47,910 nucleotides of DNA from Photobacterium aquimaris (GCF_002954455.1 NZ_MSCC01000001.1:1315744-1363653); one strand, 5' to 3'; shown: positions 38,130 through 47,784, counted from the first letter of the stretch. Notes: generated by a model not told the origin, from the letters alone. Program-made: numbers and translations.

Positions 38130-38612
38130 ATGAATAAAACACTGTCGGCTTTGCTCACTATTGGGATTAGTTCACCAGTAATTGCAGCACCTCAAATTCC
38201 TTCTGATGCTGAAATTAAAGGTCGGAATACCTATTTTGTTACTCCTTATCAAGCAACATGTAATGTAATCCCAGTTAATCAAGTAACGGCAAATACTCCT
38301 GAAGAAGCAATACAATTAGAGCAAATATTCGATAAAACATTGGGTTACTCATTAACACTCAACGCGAAAGGCCAAGCATATATTCAATTAGCGATAAAAG
38401 AGTGGAATGAAAAAATGGTATTTGCGACTAATCAAAATATAAAATTAACCGTCAAAGAAGCTGATATCAATGGCCAGTACATTACGAATCTATATTGTAT
38501 TGAGCAAAAATTAGCACTGCATCATGTTAATACTCATGAATGGGGCAGTTATTTGGTTGAATTACACGGCCGACCAAATCAAAAGATCAGCTTACGTATC
38601 GTTAAAGAATAA
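38130..38612 (+). CDS. Periplasmic hypothetical protein partnered with the dihaem peroxidase
   Basis: 160 residues with a signal peptide MNKTLSALLTIGISSPVIAA. The mature protein is beta-rich with two Cys (YQATCNVIP and NLYCIEQ) that could form a disulfide. I do not recognise the family. Being the second gene of a two-gene operon with a MauG-like enzyme suggests that it could be its substrate or partner; nothing in the sequence proves it. Confidence 0.65.
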   Translation: MNKTLSALLTIGISSPVIAAPQIPSDAEIKGRNTYFVTPYQATCNVIPVNQVTANTPEEAIQLEQIFDKTLGYSLTLNAKGQAYIQLAIKEWNEKMVFATNQNIKLTVKEADINGQYITNLYCIEQKLALHHVNTHEWGSYLVELHGRPNQKISLRIVKE

Positions 38613-38634
38613 TCGATACAATAAAAAGACCTGC

Positions 38635-38660
38635 ACGAATGCAGGCCTTAGATATATGTT
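38635..38660. terminator. Bidirectional terminator between convergent genes
   Basis: CCTGCA (38640-38645), loop CGAA, TGCAGG (38650-38655), extended by A/T pairs with one mismatch. Confidence 0.75.
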
Positions 38661-38672
38661 ATCAGTTAAGAA

Positions 38673-40033
38673 TTACAGCTTACGCCATACTCCCCACTCA
38701 CCTGTAGTTCCAGGTTCTTCGCCTACTGTATTCCAGTATGCTTTCCAGCTAGTGCCGTTATGAATAGCAACATCATTTTCATTGTATGTTTTCGTTGCTG
38801 ACCAAGCGCTAACATCTGGTGTTTCACCATCAGTAAGAACTTGTGTCCATACGTTCGCAATACCAGGTTGTTCACCTTTAGTCCACCAGCCAGCTTTCCA
38901 TGTTTTGCCACCATGTGTTACCACATCACCAGCAACATAAGTTGCAGACTTGCTCCAGCTACCTTCTGGTAACTCAGGATCTACAACGGGCGGTAATGGC
39001 TCAAGATCTTTAAAAATACTTAACGCAAAGCCGTAATTTTCAGCTTCTACCCATACTTGGTTTGCATGAATGTTATTAGCATTAAACTCATACTTAGCCG
39101 CAGTTTGGTTCCAAACACCAATAAATAATCTCTCTGTTGCTAACGCATTAATTTGCTCAGCTAATATTTGTGCCCAAGTAGCTTGGTTAGCCGCCGTGAT
39201 CACCAAACGTTGATCCAATACTTCAGCGCCAGTACCTGGAGCCATAAGACGGAAACGTACTGTGTCACCTTCAACAGGTACAAAACCTGGCTTAACAAAG
39301 AAACCTGGAATTGCATGTAAATTACCACCTACCACAGGTGGTGGTGTAATATCGCCATTATCCTGCTTAATAGTGATATCACTACAGTTGTAAAAACCTT
39401 CACCTGCTGGATCAATACGCTGCCAACGAGAATAAAGGATAACATCATCACCAATACGATCTTTTGGTAGCTTCACTTTAAAGTTATACGTATCGTATGG
39501 TGTTGCTTCAGTTGGTTCGATATTACCGACTTCATCAACCAACTCTAAATCATCCCACGTTAATGGCTGTGATTTATCGTAATCTGGCTTAGTAATGTAG
39601 AATTGCCAGAATGATGGATTATGTGTCGCGGTTGCAACCCACTTAAAATCAAACTCGCCGTTAGCATCAACAATAACTTCTGTTTGCTGCCACTCACTAT
39701 GTGGAATATCTAAACCGGCTTTTTTCTGATCCCCACCTGAACATAACAGACCATCAACAACTTGTTTTTTACTTCTTCAATATTGTTGTAATCTGCCGTT
39801 AAAGCTGCGTTTTCATTCTTTTGGGTAAAAGGATGTGCGTTTGATTTATCCCAAAGAGCCTGACATGCCGCATTAGGAATTTTATTTTGCCAATAACCAC
39901 CGTCACGATCACAAATTTCAGTACGTGATGGCGGAAAATCAGCCCAACCGTGTGCGCTAACAGTACTTACAGCAGCAAAATTAGTCGCAATAAGTGCGAC
40001 TGCTAACGATAGTTTTTTTAATTTTAAAGGCAT
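38673..40033 (-). CDS. Chitin-active lytic polysaccharide monooxygenase, GbpA-like (frameshifted)
   Basis: Two frames make one ~450-residue protein. The first has a signal peptide ending STVSA, so His28 would be the mature N terminus of the copper histidine brace (HGWADFPPSRTEICDRDGGYWQ, in parts), typical of AA10 enzymes. It runs to the homopolymer at 39765-39770 (six T); one more base restores EEVKKQVVDGLLCSGGDQKKAG. The rest of the AA10 domain is followed by a GbpA domain-2-like region (GNLHAIPGFFVKPG...RLFIGVWNQT) and two C-terminal CBM5/12 chitin-binding modules (WSKSATYVAGDVVTHGGKTW and WSATKTYNENDVAIHNGTSW). It is secreted and oxidatively cleaves chitin, and may aid attachment. Family firm; whether it is intact depends on the frameshift. 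Confidence 0.88.
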
Positions 40034-40614
40034 GTTGATCTCATTATTTTATAATAAGCAACGTCTCTCTATTGAGCATATAGATTATAACGCTGCAATT
40101 GCTTTCATTTTTGTTGGGTGAAATATACAAAAGCAATCATGTGATAATGAAATCATATTCCAGCCACAAACAATAATAAAAACTTATATTTATCATAAAC
40201 GTATGATATTTAATGAAATAAAAAACACTAATTTTAATAAAAGATATATTTTGTTACACATGCATTATTTTGCAATTACAATAATAAGTATAAACGCCGC
40301 TACTTGGTATTTATTGTATGTTTACCCGCGATTTTTAATCATAGTAATGAGACAATATTATTCTTTCATACCCGTTTTATTTAACAAAACAGTCTTTAGT
40401 TCGATAATTGTCTAATTATTCACTATTTCTCGCATCTACTCACTCATCACACTATTAGCCTTCTATTTCACGTAGTTTTAAACACTAAATCAACATCAAT
40501 AACTAAATTTTAATTCTATTTTTAACTAATAAAGCCAAAATATAGTCGATTAAATTTGTAATATTAAGATTTTTAGCCAACTCTATCTTTAAGTGATGCT
40601 GATAGAGGAGATGT
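40034..40614. other. Long AT-rich gene-free region
   Basis: About 580 bp between the LPMO and the dioxygenase gene. A 70-codon frame at 40203-40415 lacks a ribosome site and looks random. I see no structured RNA, repeat or recognisable operator. Confidence 0.6.
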
Positions 40615-41268
40615 ATGATGATGACCCCACTAATGTGTAGTTTACAACTTACTCAACTAAGTGAGCATGCTGTCGATGAATTAGCTCCTTCGTTTACACA
40701 TTTACCCCAAACCTCTCATGCTGATGGTCAGTATCGTTTACGCCGCTATTCTATTGTTGCTCTGCATGATGGAAAACTTGTCCACTTACCAGCTTCAGAT
40801 TTTGTCCAATCTGATGACATCAATCATTTTCAAGGTAACGTTATTCGTCATTTTGAGCCTCTAGATGATGCGGTCATAACCTGTAGCGGTATGCTTGAGA
40901 TGTGCCAATTATTTCAAGATGCTAATGCTATTCCTAATGATCAACCCATCGAAATTCACCAAATGCGTGTCACTGTTATTGATGGCGAAGTACCAACATC
41001 GCCAGAAGGCATTCACCAAGATGGGTTTGAACATATTGCGGTGATTGGTATAAAACGTCACAACATTGATGGCGGAGAGTTTTTAGTTTATAAAAATAAC
41101 ACCTCATCACCCTTTCTTTGTACAACGTTACAGCATGGCGAAATGGCTATCTTGGCGGATAATATTTTATGGCATAACGCCCACCCTATTAAAACGATAA
41201 AAAAACACCATCAAGGTTATTGGGATGTATTTGTGCTAACCACCAAGGAGATTCAACATGACATTTGA
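40615..41268 (+). CDS. 2OG-Fe(II) dioxygenase (2OG-Fe_Oxy_2 family)
   Basis: 217 residues. The iron ligands are visible as HQDG in PEGIHQDGFEHIAVIGI (H-x-D) with a distal His in LWHNAHPI, and Arg or Lys nearby for 2-oxoglutarate. The family includes bacterial hydroxylases of free aliphatic amino acids, such as isoleucine dioxygenase. GGAG precedes the start (an ATG three nt later is equally possible). It overlaps the PLP enzyme gene by 11 bp, so the two are translated together and likely act on one small molecule. Confidence 0.85.
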   Translation: MMMTPLMCSLQLTQLSEHAVDELAPSFTHLPQTSHADGQYRLRRYSIVALHDGKLVHLPASDFVQSDDINHFQGNVIRHFEPLDDAVITCSGMLEMCQLFQDANAIPNDQPIEIHQMRVTVIDGEVPTSPEGIHQDGFEHIAVIGIKRHNIDGGEFLVYKNNTSSPFLCTTLQHGEMAILADNILWHNAHPIKTIKKHHQGYWDVFVLTTKEIQHDI

Positions 41269-42502
41269 TCCCTTAGAAAATCGGCTCTTATTTCCAGCAT
41301 TAAATCAGAAAATTAACAATCAACCAGTGTGTTTTTTTGATGGCCCCGGTGGTTCACAAGTTCCTCAATCAGTTTTAGATACAATGAGTCATTATTTAGG
41401 CCATTTTAATTCAAACTTAGGTGGGTCTTTTTTTGCTAGTGTTGCAACAACAACATTAATGACAGAGGCTCGTCAGGTAGCACAAGCCTTAGTCAATGCC
41501 CCCTCAGCCAGCAATATTGTTTTTGGGGCAAATATGACCAGCCTTACTTTTCATTTAAGTCGAACAATAACGAGAGATTGGCAACAAGGTGACGAGATTA
41601 TTGTTACTGCACTTGATCATTACTCAAACGTATCAAGCTGGCAGCAAGCCGCCGAGGATAAAGGGGTTACCGTCCATCAAGTGCGTTTAAATGATGCTAA
41701 TTGCGATCTTGATTATGACCATTTCAATACGCTACTCAATTCTCACACTAAATTAGTCGCCATTACTTACGCGTCAAATGTGACAGGGTCACTAACGAAT
41801 GTAAAACGTATCATTACTGCAGCTCATGCTGTCGGTGCACAAGTGTATGTTGACGCTGTACATTATGCACCACACCGATTAATTGATGTTCAAGCATTAG
41901 ATTGTGACTTTTTAGTTTGTTCTGCTTACAAGTTTTTTGGTCCCCATCTTGGTATTGCTTATATCGCACCACAATGGCTCCAAACACTTCGCCCTTATAA
42001 AGTCGAGCCAGCTCCCAATGATGGACCTGCTCGCTTTGAAACCGGTACACAAAACTTTGAGGCTTTGGCTGGATTTATTGCTGCGGTCAATTATTTAGCC
42101 GATTACAGTCGCCATATCGACAACCAATCATTATCTCTTCGACAGCATTTATGTCGCAGTTTTGATTATTATCAAGCCTATGAAGCCAAGCTGAGCCAAT
42201 ATTTCCTATCCCATTTAAGCCACTATAGTAATGTCACCTTGTATGGCGTGAATAATCATCAACAACGTACACCGACTTTCGCAATAAGAATTGATAACAC
42301 TACACCAGCAGAAGTCGCCAGCTATCTTAGTAACCACAATATCTGTGTTTGGCATGGGCATTTTTATGCACAAGGATTATGTGAACAATTGAACCTACTG
42401 AATAAAGGTGGGGTTATTCGTATTGGTTTTATGCATTACAATACTTATCATGAAATAGACACCTTATTTGAAGTATTAGATTATTTTCTAACACCATACT
42501 AA
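41258..42502 (+). CDS. Class V aminotransferase / cysteine desulfurase-like PLP enzyme
   Basis: 414 residues. The PLP fold signatures are CFFDGPGGSQVP at the N terminus, HYSNVSSWQ, TYASNVTGSLTNVKRI, VDAVHYAPHRLIDV and SAYKFFGPHLG with the Schiff-base Lys, then FETGTQNFEALAGF. It belongs to the cysteine-desulfurase-like branch but lacks an obvious mobile active-site Cys loop, so it may be a lyase or transaminase and not an iron-sulfur enzyme. The 11-bp overlap with the dioxygenase gene, whose stop lies inside it, points to a two-step modification of an amino acid. The substrate is unknown. Confidence 0.85.
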   Translation: MTFDPLENRLLFPALNQKINNQPVCFFDGPGGSQVPQSVLDTMSHYLGHFNSNLGGSFFASVATTTLMTEARQVAQALVNAPSASNIVFGANMTSLTFHLSRTITRDWQQGDEIIVTALDHYSNVSSWQQAAEDKGVTVHQVRLNDANCDLDYDHFNTLLNSHTKLVAITYASNVTGSLTNVKRIITAAHAVGAQVYVDAVHYAPHRLIDVQALDCDFLVCSAYKFFGPHLGIAYIAPQWLQTLRPYKVEPAPNDGPARFETGTQNFEALAGFIAAVNYLADYSRHIDNQSLSLRQHLCRSFDYYQAYEAKLSQYFLSHLSHYSNVTLYGVNNHQQRTPTFAIRIDNTTPAEVASYLSNHNICVWHGHFYAQGLCEQLNLLNKGGVIRIGFMHYNTYHEIDTLFEVLDYFLTPY

Positions 42503-42542
42503 TGGCTTAAATATCATGCTAAAAATTACTATGAAAATAAAA

Positions 42543-42566
42543 ATGCCTAGCTAAATGACTAGGCAT
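42543..42566. terminator. Bidirectional terminator
   Basis: ATGCCTAG (42543-42550) and CTAGGCAT (42559-42566) pair exactly around an 8-nt loop, between convergent genes. Confidence 0.82.
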
Positions 42567-42588
42567 AATTTAATATTTAACTTAAATA

Positions 42589-43008
42589 TTAATTAGGATT
42601 TTGAATATTTTTTATAACTTCAAGTTCTGCACTCTGAACTCCAGATTGACCTTTAATCCAGGCTAGTTTTTCATTCATTTCAGTTCCTAATTTATATTTT
42701 AATAGCCAATAACCGCCTCCGATTTTTACTACACTCATACTAGAATCTTTAAATGATAATGAATCAACTTCCGTTGTTTTTATAATAATACCACCAGAAA
42801 CAATACCTTTAATATTAAGCATTTCATTAGTAACAATTAATCCTTGATATATTCCATCATTATTTTCAATTGACCGCTTATATTGATTAACGTTTTTTTC
42901 ATCTGATAATTTAAATTCTAATCCACCACTAAAAACAGAATCATTTGCAAATATATTTGAACTTGCAGTTAACAAATAAAACATTGATACTAAAATTATC
43001 TTTTCCAT
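42589..43008 (-). CDS. Periplasmic protein, possible dedicated chaperone of the adjacent protease
   Basis: 139 residues with a signal peptide (MEKIILVSMFYLLTASSNIFA) and AGGGTG 6-7 nt before the ATG. The mature part is beta-rich (FSGGLEFKLSDEKNVN...GIVSGGIIIKTTEVDSL) with a short C-terminal tail ending IQNPN. It begins 9 nt after the kexin-like protease gene. In Aeromonas sobria the kexin-like protease ASP is followed by ORF2, a small exported chaperone needed for its folding; this gene has the same place, size class and export signal. Homology with ORF2 itself is not proven here. Confidence 0.6.
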   Translation of the reverse strand: MEKIILVSMFYLLTASSNIFANDSVFSGGLEFKLSDEKNVNQYKRSIENNDGIYQGLIVTNEMLNIKGIVSGGIIIKTTEVDSLSFKDSSMSVVKIGGGYWLLKYKLGTEMNEKLAWIKGQSGVQSAELEVIKNIQNPN

Positions 43009-43017
43009 TATTTCACC

Positions 43018-45072
43018 CTATTTATGTCCATATATTTTAACTTTAGCACTAATAACTTTACCTAAATCATTATTATTATCTAACAAGAACGATTCATTCT
43101 GATTATAATCAAATATTTCTAATTGTTCTTTATTAGTATCAACAATTTTTATCGTCCATAATCCCTCTGAACTTTCATCTAAAAATGCATGACTTAATAA
43201 TATAACTTCAGATTCATCCCCGAAAACTTTAGGATTAAGAATATGTAAATTTCTCGGTGTAACAACCACAGATCTTGTACCACTTGGGGATATTACCTCA
43301 ATTGCTAAATCACTGAATCGATTATGATCGATGTTTAATTTAAGTTGAACTGCTTCAACTTTGATATTTTGTTCTATCTGTACTTGCTTTACAACACCAT
43401 CAAATTTTTCAGGTATAAGTACTATTTCTTGATTGGTCGATATTACAAAATCAGTCTGTTGTAACTCAGGTAATAATGAATAATCTCTTGTGGCTACCTG
43501 CACTGCTTTTTGTGCATTTACCATTCCAAAACCATACCAATTATGAAAACTATTACCCGCTTTATTTGTGACCCAACCATCGTCAGCGATATATTTTTGA
43601 TTCTGTTGTTCCAATATTACAGGTTCAAAATCAAGATCTACTTTAGTCGCTGTTTTTGCCATAATATAACGTACATCACGCCAAGTTAATGTTGGGTTAG
43701 CTTCCATAATTAAAGCTGCGATACCTGAAGCAACAGGCGCAGCTGATGATGTGCCATTAAATATAGATGTGAAATTACAATTAGTATCTTTCTGAATATT
43801 ATAAGTAAATCCACCAGAATAAATGTCATTCTCATTATCTATACGAGAATAACCATTATCACAGCCAGTAACATCTGTCGTTATCATTGCAGGATGATTA
43901 ACGCCATATTCTCCTCCAGGCGCTGAAAATAAAACAGAAGAACCAACAGTAGAATAACTTGAACGAGGATTATTAGCATCAGCACTTAATGCAGATACAA
44001 CTGTATTATAAAAACTTGCATTTTCAGGATCTGAATTAGCTATTTGGTTTGGTAACCGCTGTTCTGATTTAGATGTATTAACTCTTGTATATGATCCTAT
44101 ATAATTAAATCCATTCCCGGCTGATTTGATCATCAAAGCTGGTTTTGTGTGAGTATTAAAATACTCTTCTATTAATACTTTTTTTATATTAAAGTCTAAA
44201 GATTGAATTGGAAATATAATAGTATCAGCGAAGCCATAACTTTGGTTTATTATATCAATATTATTCGTTTTCCCATAACCATGGGTATCTTTAAAAACTT
44301 CAATTGATTGATTTTTTAAATAATTAAACCCAGCCAATTGACTATCAGGTGCTACACCTCTTCCTCCTATATTATTAGCAGCCGCCGCAGATATAAGGCC
44401 GGCAACAGATGTACCATGATCGCCATTCTTATCATTAGTATTTGGTGATGGGTCATCATCATTATCAACAAAATCATAAGAGCTATTAGCAATAATATTA
44501 CTTGATAAATCAGGATGTGCTAACTCTAATCCCGTATCAACAACAGCAACTTTTATTGCTTTCCCTGTTATGGCTTGATTATGCAATTGATCTAGATTGA
44601 TATCAAAATCATATGTTCCATTAGAATTTGAAAATGCATTTTGTTCTGTATTATTTAAATGCCATTGTTCTTTATAAAATTGGTCACTATTCTCATTTAA
44701 TTTATTGCGTTGTTCTGTTAAAAATTCTAATGTCGCTATTTTTTCTGATTTTATTATTGACAATGATTGGGTGGACTCTTGGATTTTAACATCAACACGA
44801 ATTAACCCTGAGTATGGTTTTGCTACAAACTCAAATTCACCATTAGTATTAATCGTTAATCTTCCTCCTTTAAGATCCTTATTATTATAGGTAAATACTG
44901 GATTATCCACTCCTGAAAAATCTATTTTTCCTTTAATAACATTTGTTGAACTTGAAAAAAAACCACTTTTTATTATAGGTTTTTGTTTAACTACTGTATC
45001 AGTCTTATCACTATCACCACCACAGCCACTTAAAATAGCGGCAATTATTGTCCCTAAAAAATTTTTATTCAT
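43018..45072 (-). CDS. Kexin-like subtilase (S8) with P-domain, lipoprotein
   Basis: 684 residues from the ATG at 45072 (AGAG upstream; a preceding TTG is unlikely). The lipobox AAILSGC gives lipidated Cys17. After a ~150-residue N-terminal region, the catalytic domain has Asp179 (AVVDTGLELAHPDL), His219 (NGDHGTSVAGL), the oxyanion Asn320 (SAGNGF) and Ser442 (NGTSSAAPVASG). From about 545 a P-domain follows (LNIDHNRFSDLAIEVISPSGTRSVV...FLDESSEGLWTIKIVD), as in proprotein convertases and Aeromonas ASP. It would be an envelope-anchored or surface protease. It precedes the small exported gene in one operon. Confidence 0.92.
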   Translation of the reverse strand: MNKNFLGTIIAAILSGCGGDSDKTDTVVKQKPIIKSGFFSSSTNVIKGKIDFSGVDNPVFTYNNKDLKGGRLTINTNGEFEFVAKPYSGLIRVDVKIQESTQSLSIIKSEKIATLEFLTEQRNKLNENSDQFYKEQWHLNNTEQNAFSNSNGTYDFDINLDQLHNQAITGKAIKVAVVDTGLELAHPDLSSNIIANSSYDFVDNDDDPSPNTNDKNGDHGTSVAGLISAAAANNIGGRGVAPDSQLAGFNYLKNQSIEVFKDTHGYGKTNNIDIINQSYGFADTIIFPIQSLDFNIKKVLIEEYFNTHTKPALMIKSAGNGFNYIGSYTRVNTSKSEQRLPNQIANSDPENASFYNTVVSALSADANNPRSSYSTVGSSVLFSAPGGEYGVNHPAMITTDVTGCDNGYSRIDNENDIYSGGFTYNIQKDTNCNFTSIFNGTSSAAPVASGIAALIMEANPTLTWRDVRYIMAKTATKVDLDFEPVILEQQNQKYIADDGWVTNKAGNSFHNWYGFGMVNAQKAVQVATRDYSLLPELQQTDFVISTNQEIVLIPEKFDGVVKQVQIEQNIKVEAVQLKLNIDHNRFSDLAIEVISPSGTRSVVVTPRNLHILNPKVFGDESEVILLSHAFLDESSEGLWTIKIVDTNKEQLEIFDYNQNESFLLDNNNDLGKVISAKVKIYGHK

Positions 45073-45767
45073 CAATAAATCTCTTCAATGCATTAAACAA
45101 TGAATTAATTAGACCTGACTACCTGAAAAAATAACAATACGCGTTATATAAATGAGTAATACCTCATAAAAAAAAGAGAAAATTATGTTACGATTTCATT
45201 TAAATATGAATAAAAGCAGTTTCGATAAGATAAATAAATTTTACGGAAAAACATGATTAAACATATACATAACTTGTATGATTGAGTTGGCAAGTTTATT
45301 TATTTTTGTTTAAAATATTGCTTTAGCGTCGTACCTAATTTCTATTGAAATGGTAATAAAAGCAGTGACAGATTCATTGTCTAAATCATCAGAAATCCGC
45401 TGCGCGGGCATACTATTAGCTGATTTTTTCAACGCTAATAACAAGGTGAAACTGAGAAAACCAACGGGCAAATGACACCCGCGATCTCTTGTTTCACAAG
45501 CTGGCTTAAGGTTCGCTCAGTTAGCCGCCCAGTCACCTAAACCATCATAATTTCACTATATAAAGGGGAAAGATTATTGTTCCTTTAAATTTATTCAAAT
45601 GTTTGTATCTTTTTATGATGTGACATATAAAAAAATATGCAATTAATGGCATTTAATATAAAAATGATCACGCTTAATTTTGCAATTTATAATTAACGTA
45701 TTAACTATTATCTTACATCAGTAATAGTATGATATTATTATTAAACCCGCTCCAACTCGGTACAGAA
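45073..45767. other. Long intergenic region with a GC-richer patch
   Basis: Most is very AT-rich, but 45380-45540 is clearly richer in G+C and has the look of other DNA. A 41-codon frame (45350-45475, ATG to TGA) reads VTDSLSKSSEIRCAGILLAD then FFNANNKVKLRKPTGK. It has no ribosome site. It may be a small gene or the leftover of a repeat or mobile element. Confidence 0.45.
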
Positions 45768-46340
45768 ATGAATCAGTCTCAACAACTACTCGATATTAGT
45801 ACTCACGCCCTACTACATCTAGAATTTAAAAAACTTGAACGTCGCCTAACACAGACTGAGCAAAATAATTTACTTGTTCAGTACTTAAAGCGAATCCTTA
45901 AAGATAATCGATATCGTGCTGTTAAGAAATCAACCAAAAGTTGGTTATTGCGCGGTAGAAAAACGGGTGCTTGTTTAGAGTCAATCCTGAATAATGATCG
46001 AGAGCGTATACTACAAACCAGCTCTACAGATCTTTATCGCTTTGTTGATCTTATTGAAGAAGTCGAATCACAATTACATACCAAAGTGCAGTATTCATTA
46101 GCACATAATATCAATTTGAAAGCGCGGTTTGGTAACGTCTTAGTGTGCGTAGTAGATGAAGACTTAACGTCAAGTTTTGATGATGATGGCCTGATGACCA
46201 AATCAACTCAAATTTTATTTATTGGTAATACCGAGCACAAAGATATTTTCTCTGCTGCTATTGATCAAAGCGGTTATTTCCAATCTGTTATTGCATATGA
46301 AGATGAAAATCACCTTCGTGTTGAACTTTTTAGACTTTAA
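45768..46340 (+). CDS. Hypothetical protein
   Basis: 190 residues from the ATG at 45768; an ATG at 45729 would add 13, and neither has a clear ribosome site. The N-terminal half is helical and basic (EFKKLERRLTQTEQNNLLVQYLKRILKDNRYRAVKKSTKSWLLRGRKTG, in parts), the C-terminal half mixed alpha/beta (NVLVCVVDEDLTSSFDDDGLMTKSTQILFIGN). No signal or membrane segment. I do not recognise it. It stands alone. Confidence 0.65.
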   Translation: MNQSQQLLDISTHALLHLEFKKLERRLTQTEQNNLLVQYLKRILKDNRYRAVKKSTKSWLLRGRKTGACLESILNNDRERILQTSSTDLYRFVDLIEEVESQLHTKVQYSLAHNINLKARFGNVLVCVVDEDLTSSFDDDGLMTKSTQILFIGNTEHKDIFSAAIDQSGYFQSVIAYEDENHLRVELFRL

Positions 46341-46458
46341 TTTCGCACTTCATTGTAACTGACAATACCAATGAGTTTGCCTTAAAAGCTTACTCATTGG
46401 TCGATCTATCATACTAATTGCTATACTCCCACCTAACATGAGTATAACCATCATTATT

Positions 46459-46818
46459 TTATTTAGTTATTGTTAAGCAAGCTTTCTTCGCAGCAATGAA
46501 AGACATCTCTTCTAAAAGATAATCAATATTATCACAAGCTTCATTTACCATGAGTTTTTTGACTATTTGTTTAACAATATAACACTTAGCTGGAACTTGA
46601 GGCTGTGTATTACTCGCATTGAAAAATTGTGTATCGTTAATGGATAGTGATACTGGCAATTGAGTATCAATGTCAATTTCAACAGTTAAAATATCCTCAA
46701 CCACAGGTAAATATGACAGATTATCAGCTGTTATATATTTTCTTGTAGGAAGAATATGCTGGTCGGTTTGTATATCAATAAAATTAACCATTAATGAAAT
46801 CATTGTATTATCTAACAT
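46459..46818 (-). CDS. Hypothetical protein
   Basis: 119 residues; AGGG lies about 8 nt before the ATG at 46818. It is acidic and soluble (NLSYLPVVEDILTVEIDIDTQLPVSLSIND), with a helical C terminus (EACDNIDYLLEEMSFIAAKKACLTITK) and four Cys. No family recognised. Monocistronic. Confidence 0.6.
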   Translation of the reverse strand: MLDNTMISLMVNFIDIQTDQHILPTRKYITADNLSYLPVVEDILTVEIDIDTQLPVSLSINDTQFFNASNTQPQVPAKCYIVKQIVKKLMVNEACDNIDYLLEEMSFIAAKKACLTITK

Positions 46819-47313
46819 GTTATTACCCTATTTATTTGTTTTTTTTAATTATATATAGTTGTTGATAAGACAATCACTGCTAAAAACTCATTATTATTTC
46901 TCATAAAGTCATTTATTACACAAGTGCACAATGACCTTTTGTTGTGATGTCGGCAGTTAGTATATATACGTTAATATCCCTCCCACTTAATGATTACTTG
47001 TTGTTCCTCATTTCCAAATCACACCACTTGTACGTCTTATACAGTAAAACTACTGTATGAATTTTTTGGATATAACTCAAAATTTCATATCGTAATAAAA
47101 ATGCATTTCAGGCAGCCATCAATTAAAAACACTCAAAAAAATAACAAAACCATTTAATAACAACACATTACATGAAAAATACACCGTAAAAAAAACGACT
47201 GTTTTTTTATATCGGACATATAAATTCGACAAATAATGCTTGCATCTAAATCAGAATAAAACTACTGTATGTACATACAGCATGTATATATAACCACTGT
47301 CGGAGATGACACT
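46819..47313. other. AT-rich region upstream of sulA
   Basis: It holds the divergent promoters. ATACAGTA (47039-47046) and TACTGTAT (47051-47058) form an 8-bp dyad built of LexA-like half sites but with the wrong order and spacing. The true LexA box is nearer the gene. Nothing else stands out. Confidence 0.55.
47263..47282 (+). promoter_or_regulatory. LexA box of sulA
   Basis: TACTGTATGTACATACAGCA includes the perfect palindrome CTGTATGTACATACAG (47265-47280). It lies about 30 nt before the start codon, so LexA would block the promoter. Confidence 0.88.
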
Positions 47314-47784
47314 ATGAAAGCACTAATGCAGACTCAAGAATTTATTACTGCTTCTGACGTTTACAAGGCCACATTTGGATCACATTTAAATGATGTAGCA
47401 TCTCCGTCAAGGGCTGTTCCGATTGAGGTCAGTTATAGTGAACAGCAACAAGCTCAACTGGCATATTTTTTACGTCTTCTTAAACAAGCGAATGAAGAAA
47501 ATCGTTGGATTATGTTTATTGGTCAAGACGCACTATTAGATAAGCAATTACTTATAAATGCAGGCATTGATATTAATAAAGTGCTGCTACTTAAAAATGC
47601 CAAAAACCAAAGTAAACATTTACTTATGGCAAAAGCATTAGAAATGGGAAATTGCTCCGCGGTTATTGTTACAGGCGAAATTGAAGAATTTAATACTCCG
47701 ATTATCACTACGGCTGCCGAACAAGGTAAAACTTTAGCCTTTGTATTGAATCAGAACATTAAAGCACAATTAACGTTCCATTAA
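47314..47784 (+). CDS. sulA: SOS cell-division inhibitor SulA
   Basis: 156 residues from the ATG at 47314 with GGAG 8 nt upstream; an earlier ATG at 47269 lies inside the LexA box and is rejected. The sequence follows the RecA-like SulA core: VSYSEQQQAQLAYFLRLLKQANEENRWIMFIGQDALLDKQLLINAGIDINKVLLLKN (in parts), then LLMAKALEMGNCSAVIVTGEIEEF. SulA binds FtsZ and halts division during DNA damage until Lon degrades it. The LexA box supports the call more than the weak overall similarity does. Confidence 0.85.
   Translation: MKALMQTQEFITASDVYKATFGSHLNDVASPSRAVPIEVSYSEQQQAQLAYFLRLLKQANEENRWIMFIGQDALLDKQLLINAGIDINKVLLLKNAKNQSKHLLMAKALEMGNCSAVIVTGEIEEFNTPIITTAAEQGKTLAFVLNQNIKAQLTFH

Noticed and set aside
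40203..40415. 70-residue hydrophobic frame
   Set aside because: No ribosome site, no neighbours and random-looking AT-rich codons.
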